64,000 bases of DNA from Micractinium sp. NFX-FRZ (Eukaryota; Chlorophyta; Trebouxiophyceae; Chlorellales; Chlorellaceae). This document shows positions 34,023 through 46,300 of the stretch, one piece after another. The DNA lies in the NCBI GenBank assembly GCA_029339195.1, contig JAPTJF010000165.1, positions 1 to 64,000 of the forward strand, written 5' to 3'. The position numbers and the translations under genes are program-made. The notes below the pieces were generated by a model, which did no database searches, was not told where the DNA came from, and saw nothing but the letters and a program-made list of their open reading frames with translations. Every line of letters begins with the position of its first letter. Position 1 is the first letter of the stretch.

Positions 34023-37000
34023 TCACCGCTGGCGCCACGGCAGGCGCAGGGGCAGGCCCTGCTTCACAAATCGCTTTGCGCTGCGCCGCGCACGCTTCTG
34101 CAGGGCAGTCTCAGCAGCCGCGCTGCACGCCGCCAGGGCTGCGCCTTCCCCCTCCATGCCGAGCACTGCTGCCCACAGGGAGGGGACTTTGCAGTTTCTG
34201 GAGCCCTGGTGGCGGTCCAGCAGCAGATACACGTGGGCGGGTGCCGCGGCCAGGCAGCGCCGCAGCACGCCCAACAGCTGCTCCTGCGCCTGCACGCTGG
34301 GCCCGTCCTGCAGGCGCGGCCAAAACAGGGACTGCCCCCCGCCTTCTACCGCCAGCCAGCCGGCAGCTGCCAGGGCGGCCGTCAGCACGGCCCGCCCAGC
34401 TGGCATGCTGACATGGCTGCCGCCGCTGGTCTCAGTGCCCCCCTCCAGCATGCCGGCTGCACGCAGTGCCACTTGTGCATACTCTCCCCTCTTGTCACCG
34501 TGGCTGGACAACATGGCGCAGGCTGGGCAGCCCCTGTTGATCAGCGCTGCCGCCAGATCCTGCACCAGTGCTTCACAAGGGGCGTCCGCCAGGGCTGCGC
34601 TGAGCTGTGCTGCCAGGCTGGCAGCTGCCCCCTCCCCCTCTGCTGCTAGCTGCTCCGTGTTTGTTGCGCAGCATGCTAGGTGCTGGGCGTAGCGTGACCA
34701 CAGCAGGGGCAGCAGGGGCGTGGCCACAGGCAGTCCCAGCTCCCAGGGGGAAGGGAAGGCTGGGGCCCGGCCCGACAGCAGATGCAGCAGCAGGCGGGCG
34801 GAGGGGCCGGTGCTGCCAGGCAGTGCTGCCGCCAGCTGCTCCGCCGCTGCGCCCTCCAGCAGCGGCTGCATGTGGCGGGCCAGGCAGTCCCGCAGAGGCC
34901 GCAGCTCGGCTGCATGCTGCAGTTCAGCTGCCTCGTGTTGTGGCACCAGCCTGGTTTTGGGAAAGCAGAGAAGAAAATGTAAGGGTGACGTCGATGGGGC
35001 CAAGAGCTGCCGGGCGGCAGCAAGGGTGGTGGCACATCGGCATCCAGCGCGTGTCGTTTGAACAGGCGCACAGCAGGCCGGGGCAGGTTGCCCAGAACAG
35101 CAGCAAATGGCAGCATCGGAGTGCAGGCGGGGCTCACCTGCGCAGCAGCAACACCGCCACCTCCCAGCCCGGGGCTGGGGCACGGGTGACCGGAGCAAAC
35201 AGGCCCTGCACCATGCAGTCGTAACCGCCGCCGGCACTAGTGCCCCCTTCCCTGAGCGATTCCACACAGCTGCTGAGCATGGGCTGCCAGCTGCCCAGCT
35301 GCCGCCCCTCCTCGGCGGCCCTGCAGGGAGGTGTGAGTGGAACGCCCCATAAGCTGCTGTACCCTCGAGGAAGCAGGCAGGCAGTAGATTGCAAGACAAA
35401 TCGGCGTCAGGGACTGCACAGTGCACACTCCGGCCAGTGTGTGCAGGCATCAACACGGGCAAGGCAGGCCTGTCCGATCGGCAGCCGCCCTGCCTCTGCC
35501 TGCTCCCCCCAGCAAGGCCTCACCTCTCCATCATGCCCAGCACCAGACCTGCCCACCAGCGGGCCGCCTCCTGGGGCCGCCGGCACAGCTCAAAGCTGGG
35601 TGGCTGCAGCACAGCGGCGGCAACCTGCACACAGGGTGTGTGGCCAGTGGAGGAAGGCTTTGCTTGTCAGGGGGGCAACCCAGGCACAGGAAGTCGGGGA
35701 GGCACCCTTCTTGGTGGGATGACCCAGCCAGCAGACTTGGGAGTGCTTCAAATCAAGGGCCTGCAAGCAGCAACACGGCACAGGGCAGCAGACAGAGCCG
35801 CGCTGGCGCCGTGGCAGCACGCGCCGGCACGCAGCCCCCACTTACTTCTGTGTCTTCCACAGCGGCGGCGGCGCTGCTCTCCCAGAAGTCCGCCACCTGG
35901 GGCACATCCAGCAGGTCGGAGGTGGCGCCCAGCAGGCCCACCCGCATGGAGGGGGACAGGTCGGGGCGGCGCATCTCGCTGAAAGCCAGCTCCAGGGCCT
36001 GAGGGGAGTGGGAGGGCGGGAGGGAGGGGTGGGACGGGTGGACGATACGCCGTTTCACGAGCGGAAGCACTGTGCCCCTGTCGCAGCGAGCTTGCAAGGG
36101 GTGCAGGGCCGCTGTGAGGTGCGCAGGGCGCTGCACCCCTTGGTGCCTGCTGCTCTCCCCCTGCCCCTGCCCCCTCACCCACCCACCTTGGGCGTGCCCC
36201 GCTCCATCAGCACCAGCACCAGCTTCTGCCACCCGGCAGTGCGCAGGCCAGCGGTAGCCAGCAGGTCGGCACACACCTGCGGTGCAGAGGGGTGGGTCAC
36301 ACTTGGTCTATCGAGTCTAGCGTGCCGGCCAGAGCAACAAACGCCCCGGGAAGGTGTGCTGAACTACGCCATGCTGTGGTGCGCTGTGCTGTGCTGTGCC
36401 ATGCTGCGTCGGGCAGATCTTCACACTGGAGGCCCTTGCCACCAACCCACCTCCTCCAGCTCGCCATCCGTCAGGTGGGCGGCCACCCGGCGCAGCACGG
36501 AGGCGGCGTGCGTGGCGTCGACGCTGGTGAACTGCGGGGGCAGGGTATGGGGAGGTGTCGGGGCTAGGCGCCAGCGGGGAGAAAAGCGGCCGAGGGCTGC
36601 CCCGCTTGCCTGGGCAGCATCACACAGTGCCTGCCTTGACCCCAGCACCACCCTCTTTGGCTCTCAACAAGCAAGCATGCCTGTGCCAGAGCTCCCTGAC
36701 CCCTCACCTTGCTGGCCAGGAAGGCCACCGCCTGGCGCTTGTCGGGCAGCACCGAGGCGGTCAGCAGGCAGGCCGCCGTCAGCTGGGGGTCGGCAGCCAG
36801 CGGCGCCAGGTCAGCGGGGGAGGCGTCCTGCAAGGCCAGAATCGGAAGGGCAGGGCCCCGGTGGGAGTTCTCTTTAGCCCACACAAAGGGCGCAGCAACG
36901 AGGCCCCCTATGCTAGCTAAATCCAAGCGGTGCACTGCCAGTGCAGTGGTGGAGAAGCAGACCCCTGCCACAGCTCTCTACTCAACCCTCACCACACCGC

Positions 37001-39030
37001 CTTACCTGCAGGCGGCCCAGCAGGCACACGGCGGCCACGCGGTGCGCCGGGCGTGCCTCCGTCGATCCCGCCACGCCGCCCCACAGGCGCCGCAGCAGCG
37101 CCTGGGTGGCGGGCGGCCAGCGCCGGAAGTCGGTGCTGCCCAGCCCTCGTTTGACCTCCCAAAAGTTGTCTGCTGCGCTGCCCTTGGGGGCATAGCCCTG
37201 CATGGCCGTCTCAAGGGCTGCCTGCCACCCCTCTTCAGGGGCTGCGAAGGCCGCCTCCACCGCGGCGCTGAAGGCAGGGCGAGGCGAGGGGCGCAGCGGC
37301 ATTTAAAGGCAGTGAGGGGGGAGAATGGTGCATCCACGAGGCAGGCAGGCGGCGGGCAGCAGCACAGATGCGCAGCTGCCGTACCCGCAGTGTCTGGCTA
37401 AGCAGCCCCCCACTCCACGCCCACCTGTCGTACTCTGGCCGCACTCCATACAGCTGCGGCAGCCACAGCTTGAGGCGCAGCAGCGCTTGGCACAACGCGC
37501 CGCCGGCACCGTCCCGCCTCAGCAGCTGTCGGCACGTCTCTGAGCACCCTTGGGCCACCTCCCCCAGGGCCTCTCGGTCAGACAGCACCTGCTGCCGCCA
37601 CCACTGTGCAGCGGCAGAGGCAGAGGCGCCTGCAGCGGGGGCAGGGGGCGGATGTGCCGCTGGTTAGTAGGACTTCCCCCTTAGGAGCAGTTTAAATGTG
37701 GGGTCACGCAAAGCAAGGGTACACGGGCTGCCCAGCTGGCTGGCTGGCTGGCTGAAGGCTGACTGCCTGCTTGGCTGCCTGGCTGGCTCCCTGCCTGCCT
37801 GGCTGCCTGGCTGTCACGCACCCTTGCCCTCCTCCGCCAGCAGCCACTCCCTGCACAGCTCCGTGCCGCAGAAGCTGAGCAGGGCCGCGTGGCCCCCGGG
37901 CAGGGCCAGCAGCGCCTGCATTGCAAATGAGGGCACATGAGGGGTAAATGGCAGCGGGAGGCCATGTCAGGGACAGCCTGTGTGAGCGTGCTTGCCTGGC
38001 AGCACCTGCCTGGCAGTGCCTGCCCAACAGTACCCTGCCTGCATGCCTGGCACCGCACTCCGCCCAGGACAGCCCACTTTGGCTCACCTTTGCCCGCTGC
38101 AGGGCCACCCCTTGGCCAGGGTCGGTGAGCCACCAGGTGAGGCAGGCGTGCAGCCAGCTGTCTGGGCTGACCTCCTCTTCCCAATCTGACACCTGCAGCA
38201 GCGGCTTGCCCCACCCAGCCAGGCCTGCCGCCGATGGAGCAGGAGAGGCAGAGACAGCGGCGCCGGTGCCGCTGTCTGGCGGCTGAGGCGGCCATTGTGA
38301 CTCTGGCAGCGCCTGCCGCAGCAGCGCCTGCACTGCATCTGCCAGCTCAGGCAGCGTGCGCAGCGCCGCCAGTGCCCGCTCCTCCCTGCCTGCCGCCAGC
38401 GCCGCCACCAGCGCCTGGGCTGCGCCGCTGCACCCCGCTTCTGCATACAGCGGCAGCAGCCCGGCCAGCAGGGTGCGGGCTGCGTGTGGCAGGTCGCTGC
38501 TGCCGCGCAGGGTGGAGGGCTGCAGTGACCAGTGCTGCCCCGTGGCGGGGCTCCACCAGGGGTGCCCGCTCGTCTCCTCCTCCTGAGGCGCAAAGCGGTG
38601 CAGCAGCTTGGCGTGCATGCGCAGGGCGGCTGCCAGCATGGCGCCGTGCGGGCGCAGCACGCCCTGCCGCATCATCTCGGCAGCCACGCCCGCCACCTGC
38701 GTCAGCGCCAGAGCGGGGGCAGCGCATTATCTAAATGTGAGCGTGCATTGCAAAAAGCGCACCAATGGGTGCACAATGTGCATGTGCAGATGCCGGTGTG
38801 GAAATGTGCAGCAGCCAGGCATGCAGCATCTCATCAGCAATACCATGTCGCCAAGTGGCACGTACCGCTTGGTGCACAGCCTCTCCCGAGTCGGGGGCAG
38901 ACAGGGCGCCAGCCAGGGAGGACTCCAGCTGCGGCACGTGCCCATCCTCCAGCTGCTCCAGCAGGCAGTACTGCAGCGACTCGCTCTCTGGCATCCAGCC
39001 GTATGTGAGGAACAGGCTGCTCAGCACCTG

Positions 39031-39067
<37 letters not shown>

Positions 39068-42000
39068 GAGGGGAGGGTTGGATGGGGGGACCAGACTCGG
39101 GTGCAGGTGTAGCCATGGTGCAGAGCGCAGCACAGTACAGCGCATCAGAAGCACAGCAGGCACAGGACAGCGCAGCGCAACACAACACAGCACAGCGCAG
39201 CAAGGCAGCAGTATGTTTGCATCCCATACCAACCCATCTCTGCTCTCCAGCTCACCGCCTGGCGCACCGCCGCCCGCTCGTTCCGAATCCTGCCCAGCAC
39301 CCACGGCACCATCTCGTTCACGGCAGCAGGGTTGGGGCAGCGCTGCATGTTGTGCAAAGCCTGGCGGTACGCCCCCGCCCGCTCCTCGATGTCCTGCTGG
39401 TTGCACATGGTGGCCTTCACCTCATCCCGCATCCCAGGCTCCCACCGCAGGTGGCGCAGCGTCCTGTGAACGGGGCGACCGGGGGGTGGGGGTGGGTAGG
39501 GTGCAAGGTGTGCAGCATCAGCGAGCGGGCTCTTGTTCTGTGGCGTGTGCTCAACTTGCTGCTGGTGTTGCACATCGGCAAGGCATCCATACGCCACACT
39601 TGCTCTGCCTGGCTGCCACCCAGCGCCACAGGTCATGCAGTGATCGTGCATTTTGCCTGCTTATCAATAGCGATCATGCGCCATGGGCCAGGTGCCTCAC
39701 CTGTCCAGCATCTCGGCCTCCTTGCTGCCCTCCTCCTGCTCCCGCAGCAGCAGCTGCAGGCCGTCGGCCAGCGCCTCCGCAGGCCACTCTGCCACGCCGC
39801 TCTCCCTCCGGGCGTTGAGCCAAGCGTCCACAATCTGAGACTCATTTTCTACTGCCCTCCTCAGCGCCCGCTCAGCATCCGCGGCTGCGATGTCGGCGAG
39901 CAGAGCGTGCACAGCGGCCGGGTCGGGGCAGGCGAGGCGCACAGCGCGCATGACGCGGTCTCCGTGCACCCAGCAGTCCTCTGGGAGCCCGGCTTCGTTG
40001 AGCTCGTTTGTGGCCACACGGACCGCACGGCCTGCGGGCGGGCACAGAGGGCAAGCCGGGTGGGCAGATTGCAGCTGGCGAAGGGAATTTCTGGGGAGCT
40101 GCTGAGCGCAGCGGCCTTTGTGGCACAGCGCAGCGGTACAAGGGAGCGGTGCAAGGCGACCGGAGGGGTGTGCGCAGCTTGGACTGCTTCAAGGAAGCAG
40201 TACACTCGCTGCTGATGGGTACACCGCCACTGGATGCTGCGCCTGGGCTGGCACACACCTGACAGGCCAGCCGCCCGCAGCACACGCCCCAGCAGGCCGT
40301 GCTGGTGCAGCCGCCGCGTCCAGGCTGCCGCTGCATGGGCCGAAACATGCGGCTCCGCCATGAAGACTGCCAGGTACAGCGTCCAGGCACGGCGGTTGTT
40401 GCTAACCGCACCACCAGCGGCCTCGCTCGGGTCGGCAGCTTCCCCGGCCTGCTCAGTGCACAGCGCAGCCAGCTGGCGACGTGCATAGTGCCTGCAGGGG
40501 AGGGGGCAGGGGGCGGTGCACACTGGCGGTGGGCTAAGGATGGTGTGTGCCTCGCGGGCTGCCTTCCACACCTGACACCCATCTCAGTAGAGGGTGAAAG
40601 CATGCATTGTCCAGTAGAGGACCAGGGCTCCATCCACTGACTGACCACCCTTTCAAATCCTCCCGGCGCGCCAGAGCAAGCGCTGGCTGTCAGCTCGCCA
40701 GGCTGCCTCGCAGCGGCTGCCCGCTCACCCAGCCCCACAGCATCCCTGCTGGCTACAAGGGCTCCAGCTGACAACAATTGACCGAGTTCTGGGTGCACCT
40801 CACGGTCTGAGGGTGACTTGGCTCACCAGGCAAAGGGGGTGGGGCGGCCTTCTAAATAGGGCATCTGCCGTAGCACGGGGTGCGCCACGGCAGGCTTCAA
40901 GCCCAGAAACACGCCCTGCAGGAACTGGCAGTACTCGGCCTCGCTGCGCAGCAGCGCCTCGGCCGCCGCCGCGCTGTGCGTGCCGTGCAGCAGCGCCAGG
41001 ATGGCACGCCGCAGCTGCAGGGGCACACAGAGGGGGCAGAGGGACGGTAGGCACGGGGGGAAGAGATCAGAGGGCGAGCAGAAGAATTGTGGAGAGGACT
41101 GGCACAGACGCGCATCATGCACTCACTCAAACATTGTCCACTGCCCTTGGCACCCGTTCACACAGCACAGCACAGCACAGCACCGTGCAGCACCGTGCAG
41201 CACGGCTCAGATTGCCACCCAAATCAGCAGACCGCGGCGCACCATGCCAAACGGGTTGCCGCTGCCACGCGCGTAGGTCCCCTTGCGCCGCATGAACATG
41301 CTGCACCCCTTGTCCTGCTCCCGCTCCGCCGGCATTGCCCGCTCCCTCAGCTCTGCCATCAGGCTCAGGGCCAGCGAGGGGCGGGCCACGGCCAGGCGCT
41401 TCTACGCCTGCCGCCGCCAGGTGGGCACCCGCGCCTGCACCCGCCGCCCCTTGCTTCCCTCGCCCTCTGCCTCCCCCCTGCCCATCTGCCCTTCCAGCAG
41501 GTGCTCTCGTGCTAGCGCCTCCTCCTCCCCATCTGCCAGCCCCCCAGCGTGCCGTACCAGCCGCAGCGCGTCCTGCGGCCGCCCCGCTGTGAGCAGGGCG
41601 GCAAACAGGGCAGCGCCCAGCGTGTGCGGCGGCGGCAGGCGGCCCAGGCGGGTGAGCAGGTAGGCGCGCTGGGCGGGGGCTGAGGAGTGCAGCACCCACT
41701 CCACCACCTGCGCCACCTCGGCAGGGCCCAGCTGCATCTGCACGCACAAGGGAAGGTATGTAGGGTGAGTGAGTGAGAAGTAGAGAATCAAAGGTGCGGC
41801 CTCTGCCCAGCTTAAGCTCCGCTCAGCCGGCATTGTGGGACGCTCAAGACACAGGGCGATGCTTACAGGCAAGGGTGAAGGCAGGGGCATGCTGGGGAGG
41901 CAGGGCTGACAGAGAAGCGCTCCCCTCTCTGACACCACATGAAGCAAGCACGATGACCGTGAGCAGGTATTAACGCTGCAACACGTGCCTGGCACAGCAG

Positions 42001-42285
42001 GCAGGCCGCCGCCCTGAAGACGCCGACGTCGGTCCCTGTGAGGGAAGCTACCAGCATGTCAGCCCGACCCGCCAGGCGGGCCGCCAAGAGGCCGTAGGAG
42101 CGCAGCTGTGAGCAGGGGTGAGCCAGCAGGGACTTGGCAACAGCTCCAGGGTCGGCAGCCCCTGAGAGGTGCTCCCGCAGCAGGGCGGTGGCGGCACCCC
42201 GCCCGGCCGCCGCCAGCGCCGCTGCCAGCTGCTCATCATCGGCGTGGACCGCGGTGCGCTCGGCCGGCTCTTCGGGCGCCGCCAT
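34023..42285 (-). CDS. large alpha-helical-repeat (HEAT-like) protein, unrecognised
   Basis: Nineteen exons: 42285-41989, 41737-41441, 41401-41243, 41014-40827, 40491-40259, 40031-39701, 39463-39256, 39027-38866, 38696-38088, 37915-37822, 37629-37425, 37267-37006, 36827-36708, 36531-36451, 36276-36187, 35998-35846, 35624-35524, 35320-35138, 34950-34023; about 1566 residues. Leu/Ala-rich amphipathic helices run throughout (MLAAALRMHAKLLHRF, TEARPAHRVAAVCLLGRL, LLTASVLPDKRQAVAFLAS), as in HEAT/ARM solenoids; no signal peptide, membrane helix or catalytic motif. The basic tail ends KRARRSAKRFVKQG. Intron 1 uses a GC donor (CAG/gcacgt). Intron 2 is modelled as only 39 nt (41402-41440) to avoid an in-frame TAG and is the weak point. 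A FOCAD/RST1-type scaffold is one possibility from size and fold alone; not established. Confidence 0.78.
39031..39066 (+). repeat. (CAGG)n microsatellite in the helical-repeat gene
   Basis: About nine CAGG units immediately upstream of an exon (in the intron, directly before the acceptor on the coding strand). Confidence 0.92.
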
Positions 42286-42871
42286 TGCGGCGAGTGGTGG
42301 TAGGACGGGCGGTTGAGGTAGCAAGGTGGCTGGGGTTGTCCCGAACGCCTGAATAAATGCTCAGAGGGGACAGCGCTATTTGCAGAGTGGACCGGGGTGC
42401 AGGTTCGGTGAAGGTTCCTGCACCGCGTCTGGGACTTGGGACCTGCCGGGACTCTGCCAGCCTGGCAGGTACCGCTAGTGCAGCTGTGGCCCAGCAGAGT
42501 TTCCTGTACACACACTGGTGTTGTTGTCATCATACACAGATGTCTTTACAAGCGTTTCGCTTTTCTGTGGCGCATGGCAGAGAGAAACCCAACGAAGGCG
42601 GCAGAACAGAGGGCTGTGCGCAGTGCACGTGGCAGGCGGGGGGCGCCAGCGCACCAATGCCAGCGCTGCTGCTCGGCTCTGCCTGATGTGCACCTGAAAA
42701 ATGTCGCTCCATCAATTTTGCATGCCGTGAAGCCCTCTAAAACCTGGGTGGATCCAGCAGAGTTGCATGGGTGTGGTTGGTGTGTGTGGGGAGTGGAACC
42801 TGCGGAGCTTCGGTGCAGGTGGCCGGCGCAGGCAGCTAGAAAAATGGCACGTGCAACAGAATACACCGAGG

Positions 42872-42955
42872 ATGGGCGCCACCTCCCAGCTGCTGGACGT
42901 GCCCCAGGTGGCGGACTTCTGGAGAGCAGCGCCGCCGCCGCTGTGGGGGACGCCT
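42872..42955 (+). pseudogene. inverted fragment of a helical-repeat-gene exon
   Basis: Reads LLDVPQVADFW on the plus strand, matching the minus-strand exon 35998-35846 nearly base for base (gtgccccaggtggcggactt). A one-base deletion after gacttctgg shifts the frame, and no splice signals fit, so it is a dead copy about 7 kb from its source in opposite orientation. Confidence 0.88.
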
Positions 42956-43041
42956 CCACCTCCCAGATTGACTGATCGGTGCATGTGAGAAGCATTCATC
43001 CAGCACGCATGTATGTTACTAGTCGAATGCCGCCTGTTTTA

Positions 43042-43046
43042 TTACA
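43042..43046 (-). terminator. TGTAA poly(A) signal, wall-protein gene
   Basis: ttaca on the plus strand, about 345 nt past the stop at 43389. Confidence 0.5.
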
Positions 43047-43388
43047 CACGAAGGCTGTGTGCGCCAGTTGGTGGTAACAAAGCATGCGGGGTATCATGGC
43101 AAATTGCGGCTGCGGCATGAACGGGCCCAGGGAAGGGTGGGTGACAGGGAAGCAAGTGTAGTGTGATGCAACAGAGGACACATGATAGGATGTGTGTGGG
43201 AGGTGGGTGGGGTGGGTGGGATGTGCGGGTTGGGAAGGGGGCGCAGGCAGGGGTGTGTGGCATTGGATGTGGGGCATTGGGGTGGAGCAGGTGATAAGGG
43301 GAGCTCAACACTGAGAACAACAGGTGTAGATTGCCAGTTTGCAACCCGGTTTTTCTAACCCCCACCACTGCAGGTATGCCATGCTGTG

Positions 43389-46300
43389 CTATGGCAGCGA
43401 TCTGCCTGTGAGGCCGCGTATGGCAACCCACGCATCCTTTGCGTGGCTGCCCGCCGTGGTGCTTACCACGGAGACTTGCAGCGTGACCGTGCTGTTAGGG
43501 AGCATACGGATGGCGGGGCTCAAGGGGAGCGTTATGCCTGTAGGAGCGCCGGGGTTGGGGACCGCTAGCATGCCGCCAAAAATGGTGGCAACCCCACTTG
43601 CAGTGGCGTTTTTCGACAGGTCCTTGTCGACCCGGGTTTCAACGGTGACTGTGATGTCCTTGGTCTGGTCCACTGCTGTGCCAAAGCCTCCGAAGTCCAC
43701 GTGGGTAAGGTTGATTGTGGAGCTGGTGGACATAAAGATTAGGTTGGCAGTGGCAGGGCCATCGGCCACCACAGGGCACGGTTGGGAGCTGGTAACCTGG
43801 ACCGTCATCTTGACGCCCATGGAGATGCTCGCAATGGCGGGCGATGGCAGCGTGGCGGATGGCGTGCACAACGAGTACCTGCAGGCAGGCAGTGGTTGGG
43901 CAGGCAGGCAAGCAGGGAGGCGTGTGAGCAAAAGGGTGCTCGGGTGGACAATCCCCTTTGGGTGGGTTGGGCGAGCGCGGTGGGCAGGCAAGCAGCCCGC
44001 TGGGCTGCCTTGCGCCAAAACGGGCACGCAACGGGCAAAGCGGGCCGCCTTGCGGCAAAGCGGGAATTCCCATGCATGCGCGGCCTTGGGAGGTTAGAAA
44101 CAGCAGCACGGGCAGACAGATGTGTTGGCAGTATGCACGCGGCAGAGGCCACACCCGGCCAGGTGGGTCTAGGGGGTAGGGGCAGCAGCAATATTGGCAG
44201 CAGCGGCAGCGCACCGTGGGTCGGAGAACGTGAGGCTGGCGTTGCACCTATGGCCATGACCCAAGACTGTTAGGTTGGCACTGTTGCCGCGGTCCGCCAG
44301 CGCCCATGTGCACTCGGGCTTCAGCGGCTCCGAAATCAAGCTGCGTATGGTCACGAAAGCAGTGGCCGCTTGCTGTGCGAGCGACGCGCCTTTGACCGTG
44401 CCCACCACCCTTACGTGGGCTTCATACCCGCTATTCCCCACGTCGCCTGCGGGCAGGTACAGCCCCCTGCCTTGGACCCGGAAGGGGCTGAATGGGGCGG
44501 CATCCGGCAGCAGCGCGCCGCCAGGGATTAACGCCTCTGCATAGGCCACCGCTTGGCTGATGCCGAAGTTGGAGTCGGGTGGCATGACTGACATGATCAC
44601 CAAGATGGGCTTGCTGGTGTCGAACCCGTCACCCACGGAGCCAATGTCCACGGCTGTCAGCAGGGTTGGCTCGGCCACTGACACGGCAAGGACGGAGGCC
44701 GAGCTCACCGAGTTGTCCATGATTGGGCAAGAGACTGCATGGGCAGGGGGGTGGGGCGGAGGGCAGAGAGGCGGGGCGGGGGCCGACCTTTCAATTAACA
44801 GGTGTGAAGCATGCACCAGGTCATGGGACAGCTGATCTCCACTTACAAGCACTCCAAGCGGCATGTACCATTGAAGAAGAAGCCCCCCCCGTGCATGCCA
44901 CCCTGGCCTTGGTATCACGTGTCAGCACCCTGCGCTCCCCAGATGCAGACCCCCAGCAAGCTCCGCCCGGTTCAAGCAGTTCCAGGGCAAGCCACGCAGG
45001 CACGCACGGAGGTGGGAGAGGGAAATGCCGGAGGGGGAGGTGGCCAGCACCGCCGGCGGGCCCACGCTGCCGGAGAATGCGTAGCAAAGCCAACGTGGAC
45101 GGCCCACAGACATTGTATTGGTGCCGCAACCCAAGCCCCAGCCGGTGCGAGAGTCGATCCGTGGCACTGCCTCGTTTGTGGGGGAGATGAAGGTCCAGAT
45201 GCAGCTGCAGGGAACGTGGGAGAGACGGGGTGGAGGCACGCAGGTGGGGCAGGCCGAGGCATGCACCCTGTGGGACCTGCAGGCCCGCAAGCTGCGGGGC
45301 GCAGCGCAAAGTGCACACGGTTGTGGGTTCCACGCTCTCCAGCCCTGCTGCCCAACCAACTCGGCTGGTTTTACACGCACACGTTGTTGTTGTCACCCTC
45401 CCTGCCGTGCCGGCACAGGGAGAGAACGCACACACACGCACACACACACACACACACACAAACACACACAACCAGCACCCGCAAGCTGTGTGCCTGCGGG
45501 TGCCGCATGCCAAGCTGTGCCTGGCGTGCGCCACACACAACAATGTGTTGGTGGACTGCTCACGTTGAACCAAGGGGGTGCCCCCGACGGCTTGGGGAGA
45601 ACAACCCCGCACATGTAGTAAGAAGAGCGAGACAGCTCACCCTGGCAGCGGGGCGGCGCTGATCGTCTTGATGGACAGCCAGCTGGTGGCCCCGGCTTCC
45701 TTGGGTGTCAGGCCGCTCTTGGTTGCCGCAAACAGCCGGACCAGCACCAGCAGCCCGTTGCTGTGGAGGGCCAGCAGGCCGAGGCCGGGGAACCTCAGGC
45801 TCAGGCTCCTGGTGCGCCTCGTCCACTGCCCGCCGCGCACCAGAGCGGTGGCGGTGGCAAGGGGGTCCTCCGACAGGTTGTTGTCCGGGAAGATGCTGAA
45901 CACGAGGGAGAAAGGCAGCGAGGCGTTGAGCCCGTCGCCCAGCTCGCCGATCTCGACGCCGGTGATGGCGGCCCCAGTAGCCCCGTCTGTCCTCAAGAAG
46001 TAGGCGTTGGCGGACTGGGTCGTGGACCCGGCCTTGGGAGGGCCTGCGCAAGGGGGGGCGCATGGTCGCACGCCCCGAGTCATGGGTTTACCGAGGCAGG
46101 CAGGCAGGCAGCAAGGTCGGTGGCCACCCGCTGGCGGCGTATGGGTGCCGCAAGCGCCGGGGAGGAGGAGGGCGGCAGGGCGGCAGGCGCGTGGTGGGAG
46201 GGAGGGCAGCGGGCACAGGCATTGGATGCCTTGGGCAACCACCCGCCCTCCCCTGCACCGGGAGCCCGGCCAATGCCACAACCGTCCCCTGGCTGGGCGC

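Larger units (their letters stand above)
42286..43388. other. promoter of the helical-repeat gene and 3' UTR of the wall-protein gene
   Basis: 1.1 kb between tandem minus-strand genes. Contains the inverted exon fragment at 42872-42955 and a minus-strand TGTAA at 43042-43046. Nothing else seen. Confidence 0.55.

Noticed and set aside
43389..43479. Intron at SVV/gtaagc in the last wall-protein exon
   Set aside because: The unspliced end (AWVAIRGLTGRSLP) aligns with the ends of repeats 1 and 2, so the stop at 43389 is preferred.
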